Below the pieces are notes generated by a model that ran no database searches, was not told the DNA's origin, and was given only the letters and a program-made list of their open reading frames with translations. From Magnetospirillum fulvum MGU-K5 (lineage in GTDB: Bacteria; Pseudomonadota; Alphaproteobacteria; Rhodospirillales; Magnetospirillaceae), in contig NZ_AQPH01000040.1 of assembly GCF_000442515.1 (NCBI RefSeq), forward strand, positions 1 to 32,927: a DNA stretch of 32,927 nt, given 5' to 3'. Within the stretch, counting starts at the first letter, position 1, and the number at the start of each line of letters is the position of its first letter. Positions 21,376 to 28,590 of this stretch are shown here, one piece after another. The position numbers were made by a program, and so were the translations under genes.

Positions 21376-21390
21376 ACGTCGACGCGACGT
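21376..21390. promoter_or_regulatory. Short inverted repeat upstream of pfp, possible operator
   Basis: ACGTCG and CGACGT flank ACG, ending 15 bp before the pfp start codon and directly upstream of the GAAAAGGGGG ribosome-binding stretch. It may be a repressor site or a small leader hairpin. In GC-rich DNA a 6-bp palindrome can arise by chance. I see no strong promoter hexamers in the rest of the 148-bp divergent gap. Confidence 0.3.
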
Positions 21391-21405
21391 GAAAAGGGGG
21401 ATGCG

Positions 21406-22620
21406 ATGCTGCAAGGGAAGGTTCTGGTCGCCCAGGGTGGCGGTCCGACGGCGGTGATTAACCAGTCGCTGGTCGGCGCGGTTTTGGAATCGCGCAAGTT
21501 CCGTAACGTCGATCTGGTCTACGGGGCCCATCACGGCGTGCGCGGCATTGTTGACGAGGAATTTTTCGACCTGACCCAGGAAACCAGCCACAATCTGGAG
21601 ATGGTGGCGCAGACCCCGTCCTCGGCGCTGGGCTCGACCCGGGACAAGCCGGACCTGAAATACTGCCAGGAGATCTTCAAGGTTCTGAAGGCCCACGGCA
21701 TCGCTTATTTCTTCTATACCGGCGGCAACGATTCCTCGGACACGGTGCGGATCGTCAGCGAACAAGCCCGGCTGGCCGACTATCCGCTCCGCTGTATCCA
21801 CATCCCGAAGACGATCGACAACGATCTGGTCCATAACGACCATACCCCGGGCTTTCCCTCGGCGGCGCGCTTCGTCGCCCAGGCCTTCATGGGGGTCAAT
21901 CTCGACAATACCGCGCTGAAAGGCGTCTATGTCGCGGTGGTGATGGGGCGTCACGCCGGGTTTCTGACCGCCGCCTCGGCGCTGGGCAAGAAGTTTCCCG
22001 ACGACGGGCCTCACCTGATCTATATCCCGGAACGGACCTTCTCGGTCGATCGCTTCCTTACCGACGTGCGCGAGACCTATGACCGCTATGGCCGCTGCGT
22101 CGTCGCGGTGTCGGAAGGCATCCACGACGAAAACGGCGCGCCGATCATCACCAAGCTGGCCAAGGAGGTCGAGCACGACCAGCACGGCAATATTCAATTG
22201 TCGGGGACCGGGGCGCTGGCCGATCTGCTCTGCCACGAGATCAAGGAGAAGCTGGGGATCAAGCGGGTGCGCGGCGACACCTTCGGCTATCTGCAACGCT
22301 CGTTCATCGGCTGCGTCTCCGATGTCGATCAGCGCGAGGCGCGCGAGGTCGGCGAGAAGGCGGTGCAGTATGGGATGTGGGGCGACCGCGACGGCTCGGT
22401 GACGATCCAGCGCACCGGGTTCTATTCGGTCGATTACGCCCTGATGCCGCTCGAGGCCGTCGCGGGCAAGACCCGGGTGATGGAGGATCATTTCATCGCG
22501 CCGTCCGGCACCGACGTCACCGACGCCTTCCGGATGTATCTGCGCCCGCTGCTGGGGTCGGGAATGCCCGACGCCTTCCGCCTGCGCCACAATTCGGTGC
22601 CGAAAATCCTCGATAAGTAG
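21406..22620 (+). CDS. pfp: Diphosphate-dependent phosphofructokinase
   Basis: This 404-aa enzyme interconverts fructose 6-phosphate and fructose 1,6-bisphosphate using pyrophosphate, so it can serve both glycolysis and gluconeogenesis. It has GGGPTAVIN near the N-terminus, GGNDSSD from residue 106 (an Asp in the position that marks PPi-dependent rather than ATP-dependent enzymes), catalytic PKTIDND from residue 134, and MGRHAGF from residue 180. The length matches the short, non-allosteric PPi-PFK group. The ATG at 21406 is chosen because the family motif MLQGKVLVAQGGGPT starts there and GAAAAGGGGG lies just upstream. It is a single-gene unit, convergent with the next gene. Confidence 0.93.
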   Translation: MLQGKVLVAQGGGPTAVINQSLVGAVLESRKFRNVDLVYGAHHGVRGIVDEEFFDLTQETSHNLEMVAQTPSSALGSTRDKPDLKYCQEIFKVLKAHGIAYFFYTGGNDSSDTVRIVSEQARLADYPLRCIHIPKTIDNDLVHNDHTPGFPSAARFVAQAFMGVNLDNTALKGVYVAVVMGRHAGFLTAASALGKKFPDDGPHLIYIPERTFSVDRFLTDVRETYDRYGRCVVAVSEGIHDENGAPIITKLAKEVEHDQHGNIQLSGTGALADLLCHEIKEKLGIKRVRGDTFGYLQRSFIGCVSDVDQREAREVGEKAVQYGMWGDRDGSVTIQRTGFYSVDYALMPLEAVAGKTRVMEDHFIAPSGTDVTDAFRMYLRPLLGSGMPDAFRLRHNSVPKILDK

Positions 22621-22629
22621 AAGGGCGCG

Positions 22630-22657
22630 GGCTGGCCCCGATTGTGCGGGGTCAGCC
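22630..22657. terminator. Bidirectional hairpin between pfp and the convergent gene
   Basis: GGCTGGCCCCG and CGGGGTCAGCC form an 11-bp stem with one G-U pair and loop ATTGTG, starting 9 bp after the pfp stop. Its right arm includes the stop codon of the minus-strand gene (22652-22654). T-runs are short, so I regard it as a probable rather than certain terminator. Confidence 0.6.
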
Positions 22658-23848
22658 GCGTTTGAACGAGGCGAAGATGCGGCGGCAGAACGCCGCGATG
22701 TCGAGCAGCGAGGTGGTCTGGTCGATCCCGCCCGCCTTGGCCCGTTCGATGAACTTGCCGACATAGTCGAGATTGCCGTTCAGCCCGAACGAGCGGCGGA
22801 ACACCTCCGGCCCGACCATCTCGTAGACGATCAGCATCATCACCACCAATTGCTCGGCCCGCAGCCCCAATTCACCGATCAGCCGCTTGGCGGGCAAGCC
22901 GCCGACCTCGGCCAATTGGCTGGTCAACCGCACCGTCTGTTCGGGATGGGGCAGGGCGGCCCGTACCTCGGGATTGAGCAGGATCAGGGTAAAGGCCTCG
23001 GGGCGCAGTCGCTTCTGGTCGGCGGTCAGGATGTCGGCGATCCGGGCGCGGTTGTCGCCTGCGGGGGCGATTGCGGGGGCGGCAACCGGCGGCGGCGGGA
23101 ATGACGGCTCGGCCGGAGAGGGCGGCAGGCCGGGAGCGGGTGCCGTCGGCGGCGCGGTGATCGCGGCCAGGATGTCGGGAACCGGCTCGGCCGGAGAGGG
23201 CGGCGGCGGATTGAACGGGTTGTCGCGCAGACGCTGGATATCCTCGGGAATCCGGTAATCAAGGATACTGGCCCCCATCCGCCGCACCAATTGCGGCGAC
23301 AGGGTCGAATAATCCGGCACTAGGGCAACCTGCCAATCGTGGATCAGGTGCTCCTTGAACGAATCATAGAGGATTTCGCCCCGGCTGCGGCGCGGTGGCG
23401 GCGGGGGCGAGAACAGACGGCTCAACCGCCCGAACAGCCCGTCCGGGGTCTTGCTGCGTTGCCGCTCGGTTTCGCGTAACGGTCGCGAGGTGCCGTCCAG
23501 CCGCTTGCGGAACTGGCGTTTGGCGCAGGTCCGCACCACCATCGCCACCACGTCATCCAGCGAGCGACCACAGGCCAGCATCGCGTCGGCCTGATCGATC
23601 GGCATGTTCTGGCGGTCAACCAGCAGATCGCGAAAGCGTTGTGGGTCGGCCCGGAACGCCTTGAAGCAGCGGTCGAGCAGAACCGGATCATCCAGCACCC
23701 GTTCCAGCACGCCCCGACGTGGCAGCTTTTTCAGCTCGGGCACCATCTGGGCCAGCACCTCCGCCACCGGACCTTCCAGAGTCAGGTTGATCCGTCGGAT
23801 CGCCTGGGATCGGGTCGAAGAGGGGGGGCGGGCATCAGGATCATCCAT
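22652..23848 (-). CDS. Hypothetical protein, paralogue A of a tandem pair (unrecognised family)
   Basis: I do not recognise this 398-aa protein. It is clearly related to the product of the next gene upstream (23906-24973). Conserved block one (about residues 15-205) contains PELKKLPRR, LLDRCFKAFRADPQRFRDLL, ACGRSLDDVVAMVVRT and DWQVALVPDYSTLSPQLVRRMGA. Inside it sits an insertion with PPPPPRRSR that the paralogue lacks. A long Pro/Ala linker (about 206-265) leads to block two (266-398) with KRLRPEAFTLILLNPEVRAALPHPE and LGLRAEQLVVMMLIVYEMVG. It is mostly helical in character, with no signal peptide, membrane helix or known catalytic motif. Pairs of basic residues follow the CGRSL block. It starts 57 bp downstream of its paralogue and no clear ribosome site is seen, so it may depend on upstream translation. 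Confidence 0.8.
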   Translation of the reverse strand: MDDPDARPPSSTRSQAIRRINLTLEGPVAEVLAQMVPELKKLPRRGVLERVLDDPVLLDRCFKAFRADPQRFRDLLVDRQNMPIDQADAMLACGRSLDDVVAMVVRTCAKRQFRKRLDGTSRPLRETERQRSKTPDGLFGRLSRLFSPPPPPRRSRGEILYDSFKEHLIHDWQVALVPDYSTLSPQLVRRMGASILDYRIPEDIQRLRDNPFNPPPPSPAEPVPDILAAITAPPTAPAPGLPPSPAEPSFPPPPVAAPAIAPAGDNRARIADILTADQKRLRPEAFTLILLNPEVRAALPHPEQTVRLTSQLAEVGGLPAKRLIGELGLRAEQLVVMMLIVYEMVGPEVFRRSFGLNGNLDYVGKFIERAKAGGIDQTTSLLDIAAFCRRIFASFKRG

Positions 23849-23905
23849 CGCTGGTCGGGGATGGGTGGGGATCAGGTAAGGGTACGAGGCGGGGCGTGTT
23901 GGAGT

Positions 23906-24973
23906 CTAGTGCCCGCGACGAGAGCGGTGGCCGAACCGGGCAAAGACGCTACGCATGAAGATCGCGCATTCGATCACCCCGGAGTCCGGCCCGATTCCAT
24001 GCAGGCGGGCGCGGACCAGAATGCGGTCGAGCAATTCGGGATCGGCGCGCGTTCCGAACAGGCGGCCAAAGACGATAGTCCCGATACAATCGTGGGCCAC
24101 CAGCAGCATCACCGCCAACTGGTCTTTGCGCAGGCCCAGCCCTTCGACCAAGGCGAGGGCGGACACGCTGCCGACGGTGCGCAGGATATCGGCGATGGCG
24201 CGGATATTGTCGGGATTGGGCACCGTGGCCCGAACCTCGGGGTCGAGAAAGACCGGGGTGAACGCCTCGGGCCGCAGCCGTTCCTGGTTTTCGCACAGAA
24301 TCTCGGCCGGATGCGCGGTCATCGGATGCTTGCGCTTCGGGTGCAGGGTCGTGCTCGAAACGGCGGCGCGGTCGCTTTCGCTTGCCCCGGCCATGCTGGC
24401 CGTGGCGCCATTGGCAAGAGGGGCATCGGGGTCGGCGATCAGGCGGGCGAGGCTGGCCGCCTCGCGTGCTTCGAGCAATCTGGCGCCGATCCGGCGCACC
24501 AGCGACGGTTCCATCCCGGCATAGGTCGGGACCAGGGGAACCTGCCATTCGTAGAGCAGATAGGCCCGGATCGCCTCGTACAATTCGTCGGCCGGGCTGC
24601 GGGTTTCGGTCGGGCGGGGTGTGGTGGGCAGGGTGCGGCGGAAGAAGCGTTTGGCGGCGGTGCGGACCACCATCGCGATCACTTCGCTCAGAGAGCGGCC
24701 GCAGGATAGCGGCGTCGAATCGTCGGTGACCGGGCGCTTGCGGTCGTCGATCAGGATGGAGCGGAACCGTTCCGGCTCGCGGCGGAACACCGCGAAGCAG
24801 CGGCTCAGCAGCCCTAAATCGTCCATGATCGTGTCATAGGCCCGATTGCGGGGCAGGACGTTCAATTCGGGGAGAAACTGGCCCAGAATATCAACCACCT
24901 GACCTTGTAGGGCAAAGTTGACCCGAAAGACTGCCAAAGCGGCATCGGGTGTGGTGGTTATTGTATCTCCCAT
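23906..24973 (-). CDS. Hypothetical protein, paralogue B of a tandem pair (unrecognised family)
   Basis: I do not recognise this 355-aa protein. It shares both conserved blocks with the product of 22652-23848. Block one has PELNVLPRN, LLSRCFAVFRREPERFRSIL, SCGRSLSEVIAMVVRTAAKRFFRR and EWQVPLVPTYAGMEPSLVRRIGA. Block two has ERLRPEAFTPVFLDPEVRATVPNPD and LGLRKDQLAVMLLVAHDCIG. The linker between them (about residues 180-225) is Ala/Ser-rich and shorter than in paralogue A. The C-terminus is basic (RSRRGH). There is no signal peptide and no obvious membrane segment. AAGGAG lies at good spacing before the ATG. It follows map after 139 bp on the same strand and precedes paralogue A by 57 bp, so B and A are probably co-transcribed. 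Shared spacing of the blocks suggests a gene duplication with divergence mainly in the linkers. Confidence 0.82.
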   Translation of the reverse strand: MGDTITTTPDAALAVFRVNFALQGQVVDILGQFLPELNVLPRNRAYDTIMDDLGLLSRCFAVFRREPERFRSILIDDRKRPVTDDSTPLSCGRSLSEVIAMVVRTAAKRFFRRTLPTTPRPTETRSPADELYEAIRAYLLYEWQVPLVPTYAGMEPSLVRRIGARLLEAREAASLARLIADPDAPLANGATASMAGASESDRAAVSSTTLHPKRKHPMTAHPAEILCENQERLRPEAFTPVFLDPEVRATVPNPDNIRAIADILRTVGSVSALALVEGLGLRKDQLAVMLLVAHDCIGTIVFGRLFGTRADPELLDRILVRARLHGIGPDSGVIECAIFMRSVFARFGHRSRRGH

Positions 24974-25112
24974 GGTCGGCTCCTTCCGGCCGGGAGTTCC
25001 GCGCGGTGGGGGAGGGGTCCCCGCCGCTGCGGCCTGAAATCGGCTCTCAACACGAGAGATATACGCCAGAGGGAAAGATTATCTGTTAACCCGGTCACAC
25101 TTCGTCGTTCCG

Positions 25113-25916
25113 TTAGGGGGCGATGGGATAATGGCGCCCCGAGGGTGACAGGGTAAAGATTTCGCAGCCGGTGGCGGTGACGCCGATCGAATGCTCGAAC
25201 TGGGCCGACAGCGACTTGTCCTTGGTCACTGCCGTCCAGCCATCGGCCAGAATCTTGGTTCCGGGGCGACCGGCATTGATCATCGGCTCGATCGTGAAGA
25301 TCATCCCCTCGACCAGGGCCAGCCCTTCGCCCGGACGGCCGTAATGCATGATGTTCGGCGGTTCGTGGAAATTGCGCCCGACGCCGTGGCCGCAGAAATC
25401 GCGGACGACCGAGAAGCGATGCTTTTCAACGAAGCTCTGGATCGCGTGGCCGATATCGCCCAGCGTCGCGCCGGGCCGCACCACGTCGATCGCCCGCATC
25501 AGCGCTTCATAGGTGACTTCGACCAGTTTGCGCGCTTTGACGCCTACCTTGCCGACGTAATACATCCGGTTCGAATCGCCGTGCCAGCCATCCAGAATCG
25601 GGGTGACGTCGATATTGACGATATCGCCCTCTTCCAACCGCTTGTCGCAGGGGATGCCGTGGCAAACGACATGGTTGACCGAGGTGCACAGCGACTTTGG
25701 ATAGCCGCGATAGCCCAGCGGGGCGTTGACGGCACCGCGTTCGATGATGAAGGCGGCGCACAGCCGGTCCAGTTCTTCGGTCGTGACGCCGGGAACGACA
25801 TAGGGGCCGATGAAATCCAGCGTTTCAGCGGCCAATTGCCCGGCCCGGCGCATCGATTCGAAATCGGCGGGGCCGTAGATATGGATGCGGGACGAGTCCC
25901 TGTCTTTGCGTTCCAT
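25113..25916 (-). CDS. map: Type I methionine aminopeptidase
   Basis: MetAP removes the initiator methionine from nascent proteins. The 267-aa product has the pita-bread fold motifs and the five metal ligands: Asp in NIDVTPILDGWHGDSNRM (two Asp), His in GHGVGRNFHEPP, Glu in FTIEPM, and Glu in QFEHSIGV. The substrate-side His is in VVCHGIPC. The open frame begins at 25964. I take the ATG at 25916 because it leaves about 13 residues before the conserved IYGPADFESMRRAGQLAAE. Neither possible start has a convincing ribosome site, so the N-terminus is uncertain by 16 residues. It lies 131 bp downstream of the NDUFAF5-like gene on the same strand. Confidence 0.95.
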   Translation of the reverse strand: MERKDRDSSRIHIYGPADFESMRRAGQLAAETLDFIGPYVVPGVTTEELDRLCAAFIIERGAVNAPLGYRGYPKSLCTSVNHVVCHGIPCDKRLEEGDIVNIDVTPILDGWHGDSNRMYYVGKVGVKARKLVEVTYEALMRAIDVVRPGATLGDIGHAIQSFVEKHRFSVVRDFCGHGVGRNFHEPPNIMHYGRPGEGLALVEGMIFTIEPMINAGRPGTKILADGWTAVTKDKSLSAQFEHSIGVTATGCEIFTLSPSGRHYPIAP

Positions 25917-26047
25917 CGTGCGTTCGCGTCCGTCCGTCCGCGCCGGGGAAAGAGAGTACCGCATCCCGGCCTAGGGTAGAATCAGGATATATCAGATCGT
26001 GACGGCTTCGTCGCCTCTCATCCCGGCAGTGCGGAGTCGCGATCTTG

Positions 26048-26854
26048 TCACAGATCGGGGACCCATCCGGTCAGGGTAATCAGCTCCAACGTTGCCGGAA
26101 CGCGGCCATCCTCTCCGGCGAAGCTGCGGCGATAGGTCTCGACCGCGCCCAGCAGGGTGGCGCGGCGCGACAGCGAACGGCGGCGTCCGGTGTGGGCGTT
26201 GGCCTCGCCCATCCCACGCAGATCGGCAAACAGACGGAACGGATCGCCATAGCGCACCGAAATGGTTTCGGCATCGGCGACCGGGTCGATGAACCCGGCG
26301 CGGGGCAACAGCGCCCCCAGGGTCTTGATGTCGGCAAACGGGGCGACGCGGGGGCTGGCCCCGCTTTCCACGTCCAGTTCGGCCTCGATCAGCGACTGGC
26401 GCAACTCGGCCAGGGTGCCCGCACCGGGCAGTGCCGCCAGCAGCAAGCCGCCCGGTTTCAGAATCCGGCGAATCTGGAGCAGGGTGCCGGGCAGGTCATT
26501 GACCAGATGCAGCGACAGGCAGGACAGCACCAGATCGAAACTGGCCGGGGCAAAGGGCAGCCATTCCTCGTCCGCGGTCAGGGTGGGGTGACCGTTGGCG
26601 GCGGCGCGGGCGGCCATCTTCGGCGACAGGTCGCACTGAATCAGGGTCTCGATCCCGCCGCGCCCCTGAAGGGCGGCGGCGATCTCGCCGCTGTGGCAGC
26701 CGAGATCAAGCGCGGTGGGGAAGGGGCGGGTGATGTCGTCCAGCCGGTCGGCCAGCCGCTCCGCCACTTCGGACACCATGAAATCGTGATTGGAAAAGAT
26801 GGCGGCGGCGCGGTCGCGGTTACGCCGCACCGACAGGCGATCAAAGATATGCAT
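26048..26854 (-). CDS. NDUFAF5/BioC-like methyltransferase-fold protein
   Basis: This 268-aa class I SAM-binding protein closely resembles mitochondrial NDUFAF5, a complex I assembly factor reported to hydroxylate an arginine of NDUFS7. Shared features are the MHIFDR start, TALDLGCHSGE (SAM motif I, about residues 47-57), TADEEWLPFAPASFDLVLS, the long SLHLVNDLPGTL block, ILKPGG, ELRQSLIEAE, the GMGE segment and the EDGRVPATLELI tail. BioC, the malonyl-ACP methyltransferase of biotin synthesis, is a more distant relative, and no bio genes are nearby. The frame opens at 26881, but ATG 26854 gives the conserved N-terminus. An assembly role in bacterial complex I is inferred from the mitochondrial relative. 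The surrounding genes (map, a D,D-carboxypeptidase) say little about function. Confidence 0.88.
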   Translation of the reverse strand: MHIFDRLSVRRNRDRAAAIFSNHDFMVSEVAERLADRLDDITRPFPTALDLGCHSGEIAAALQGRGGIETLIQCDLSPKMAARAAANGHPTLTADEEWLPFAPASFDLVLSCLSLHLVNDLPGTLLQIRRILKPGGLLLAALPGAGTLAELRQSLIEAELDVESGASPRVAPFADIKTLGALLPRAGFIDPVADAETISVRYGDPFRLFADLRGMGEANAHTGRRRSLSRRATLLGAVETYRRSFAGEDGRVPATLELITLTGWVPDL

Positions 26855-26911
26855 CGCTGGGTTATCGCATGAGCGGGGCATCGAGAAAAGAGGCGGGTCA
26901 TTCCGCGCCTT

Positions 26912-26956
26912 GCCCCACCCTGATGGCCGTGCTTGACACGGCCATCAGGGTGGGGC
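26912..26956. repeat. Perfect 20-bp inverted repeat with CTTGA loop
   Basis: The left arm (26912-26931, beginning GCCCCACCCTGATGG) and right arm (26937-26956, ending CATCAGGGTGGGGC) are exact reverse complements around the five-base loop CTTGA. It lies in the 240-bp gap between the D,D-carboxypeptidase and the NDUFAF5-like gene. No T-run follows on either strand. It resembles the short intergenic palindromes with a GCTTGA-type centre that recur in many alphaproteobacterial genomes. Confidence 0.85.
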
Positions 26957-26986
26957 CGAACCAAGCCTTTCATATCAAGGATTTAT

Positions 26987-27028
26987 CCCGCAATCAGGGA
27001 TGCGCGGATCAAGCCCGCGCATGACGGG
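26987..27028. repeat. Second palindromic element with GCTTGAT centre (minus strand)
   Basis: TGCGCGG (27001-27007) and CCGCGCA (27015-27021) flank ATCAAGC, which reads GCTTGAT on the minus strand. An outer CCCG/CGGG pair and an overlapping ATCCC/GGGAT pair allow alternative folds. It begins 30 bp after the perfect inverted repeat and has the same type of centre in opposite orientation. Together they fill most of this gap; I see no gene in it. Confidence 0.65.
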
Positions 27029-27094
27029 AAAGAGAGGGGCGATGTTGATATAAAGATGAGAGAAGACGGTGAAATACCGTCAAAACCCAGTCGA

Positions 27095-28435
27095 TTAAAT
27101 GTCGGGGCCGATCAGCTTACAGCTTTGTCCGGCCTTGCCGAGGCGCTTGCAGGCGGCGCGGGCCTGGCTCTCGTTGAGACCGGCCAGACGGGCGCGGTAC
27201 ATCGGCTTGTGGCCCTTCATCTTGTTGATGTCGATCGAGCCCTTGGCGGCGAGATGTCCCAGGGTGCGGGCGGCCTGGGCGGCGGCCTGCTGCGCCGGGC
27301 GGTAGTCTTTGAACGCGCCCACCTGGATGGTCCAGGATGACAGATCGGAATCGCCCATATCCTCGCGGCCTTTGCGGGCCTTGCCGTGAGCGGGCTTGGC
27401 GGCGGCGACCTTGAAATGGGCGGTCTTGGTAACCTTGGCGTGGGCGGTTTTGACCGCCTTGGCGTGGGCCTTGGCCTGGGCCTTGGTCGGCTTGGCGGCG
27501 GCGGCCTTTGCCACACCGGCGGCTCCGGCGGCATGGGCGGCGGCAACCAGATCGTCGAGGTCAGACCGGTCGTCGGCGGAGGGCGCTGCGGCGACTTCGA
27601 CGGTTTCCCCGCTTTTGATCCGGGCAAAGCCGCGGTCGAGCAGCTCTTTCATATGATTGTCGCGCGAGGTGCCCGAGGTGCCGCCGAACACGACACCGAT
27701 GATGCGCTGGTCGTCGCGCCGGGCCGAAGAAATCAGATTGAAGCCCGACGCCTGGATATAGCCGGTCTTGATCCCGTCGGCGCCGGGATAGCGCAGCATC
27801 AGCCGGTTATGGGTGCTGATGGTCTGGCCTTTCCAGACGAATTGACGGGTCGAGAAATAGTGATAGGGACCGGCGTGGCGATTGATCAAAGCGCGGGCCA
27901 GGACAGCCTGATCGCGCACCGTCGACATCTGCCCCGGATTGGGCAGGCCCGAGGCGTTGCGATAGACGGTGCGGTTCATCCCCAGCGTCTGGGCCTTGCG
28001 GGTCATCATCTGGGCAAATTCGCTTTCGGTGCCGCCGATCCCCTCGGCGGCGACGACGGCGGCGTCATTGGCCGACTTCGTCACCAGGGCAAGAATGACA
28101 TCGCGGACCGAGATCGTCTCGCCCGGGCGCAGCCCCAGCTTCGACGGGGCCTGGGCGGCGGCGTGGGCCGATACCGGCAACATCGTATCGAGATGCATCC
28201 GCCCGGATTCCAGCTCGTCAAACAGCAGGAACAGGGTCATCACCTTGGTCAGCGAGGCGGGATAGCTGCGGACATCGGGATTGGCGGCGTGCAGGACTTT
28301 GCCCGATCCGGCATCAATCACGATCGACGCGTATTTACCCGCCCAGGCCGGCGAGGCCGCGAGCAGGAAGATTGCGACGAGTCCCAACAGGGCGGGGCGA
28401 AGAAAAGGGAAAGCCCCTTGGCGTCTCGATTGCAA
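27095..28435 (-). CDS. D-alanyl-D-alanine carboxypeptidase (S11) with SPOR domain
   Basis: This 446-aa penicillin-binding protein trims the terminal D-Ala from peptidoglycan stem peptides in the periplasm. A signal peptide ends about residue 32 (SPAWA). The serine active-site motifs are all present: SLTK at residues 61-64, SAN at 121-123, and KTG in GADGIKTGYIQ. After the catalytic domain comes a linker of about 90 residues rich in Ala, Lys and His with repeated KTAH and AKA units. A C-terminal SPOR domain follows (about 370-446, starting WTIQVGAFKDY), which binds denuded glycan at the division septum. No ATG is available; the start is TTG at 28435 without a strong ribosome site, so the exact N-terminus is uncertain. 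The basic linker may contact the acidic wall or the outer membrane. Confidence 0.93.
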   Translation of the reverse strand: MQSRRQGAFPFLRPALLGLVAIFLLAASPAWAGKYASIVIDAGSGKVLHAANPDVRSYPASLTKVMTLFLLFDELESGRMHLDTMLPVSAHAAAQAPSKLGLRPGETISVRDVILALVTKSANDAAVVAAEGIGGTESEFAQMMTRKAQTLGMNRTVYRNASGLPNPGQMSTVRDQAVLARALINRHAGPYHYFSTRQFVWKGQTISTHNRLMLRYPGADGIKTGYIQASGFNLISSARRDDQRIIGVVFGGTSGTSRDNHMKELLDRGFARIKSGETVEVAAAPSADDRSDLDDLVAAAHAAGAAGVAKAAAAKPTKAQAKAHAKAVKTAHAKVTKTAHFKVAAAKPAHGKARKGREDMGDSDLSSWTIQVGAFKDYRPAQQAAAQAARTLGHLAAKGSIDINKMKGHKPMYRARLAGLNESQARAACKRLGKAGQSCKLIGPDI

Positions 28436-28501
28436 GGTCTCGACCTGTCATTCAGCGTGATGAAATGCGGACAATAGCGGCAAAACCTTAAAGAATTTAG
28501 C

Positions 28502-28535
28502 AATAGCTGTCCAGCTTGGCGGGCTGCTATTTTTC
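28502..28535 (+). terminator. Terminator-like hairpin in the leader of the lipoprotein gene
   Basis: AATAGC pairs with GCTATT and GTCC with GGGC, separated by a U-U mismatch, around the loop AGCTTGGC. The stem is followed directly by TTTCT, so the right side ends in five T. It lies 56 bp upstream of the plus-strand lipoprotein start and within the 155-bp divergent gap, where no plus-strand gene precedes it. It could be an attenuator or the end of a short RNA. Chance is possible. Confidence 0.4.
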
Positions 28536-28590
28536 TGGCACGGTTTCCCCGCCGCCCAGGCGGCGAATTCCCCGCGTGGAGTGCACAAGG

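Noticed and set aside
24974-25112. Promoter for the paralogue pair
   Set aside because: Several AT-rich words occur (TTAACA, GATAAT, TATATC on the minus strand), but no pair has acceptable spacing, so I make no call.
25917-26047. Leaderless start of map at 25964
   Set aside because: A TATATC word lies about 22 bp upstream of that ATG, but without a -35 partner. The added 16 residues are not family-conserved as far as I can tell.
27396-27656. Plus-strand Ala-rich open frame opposite the carboxypeptidase linker
   Set aside because: It is an antisense reading of the Ala/Lys/His linker and has no independent support.
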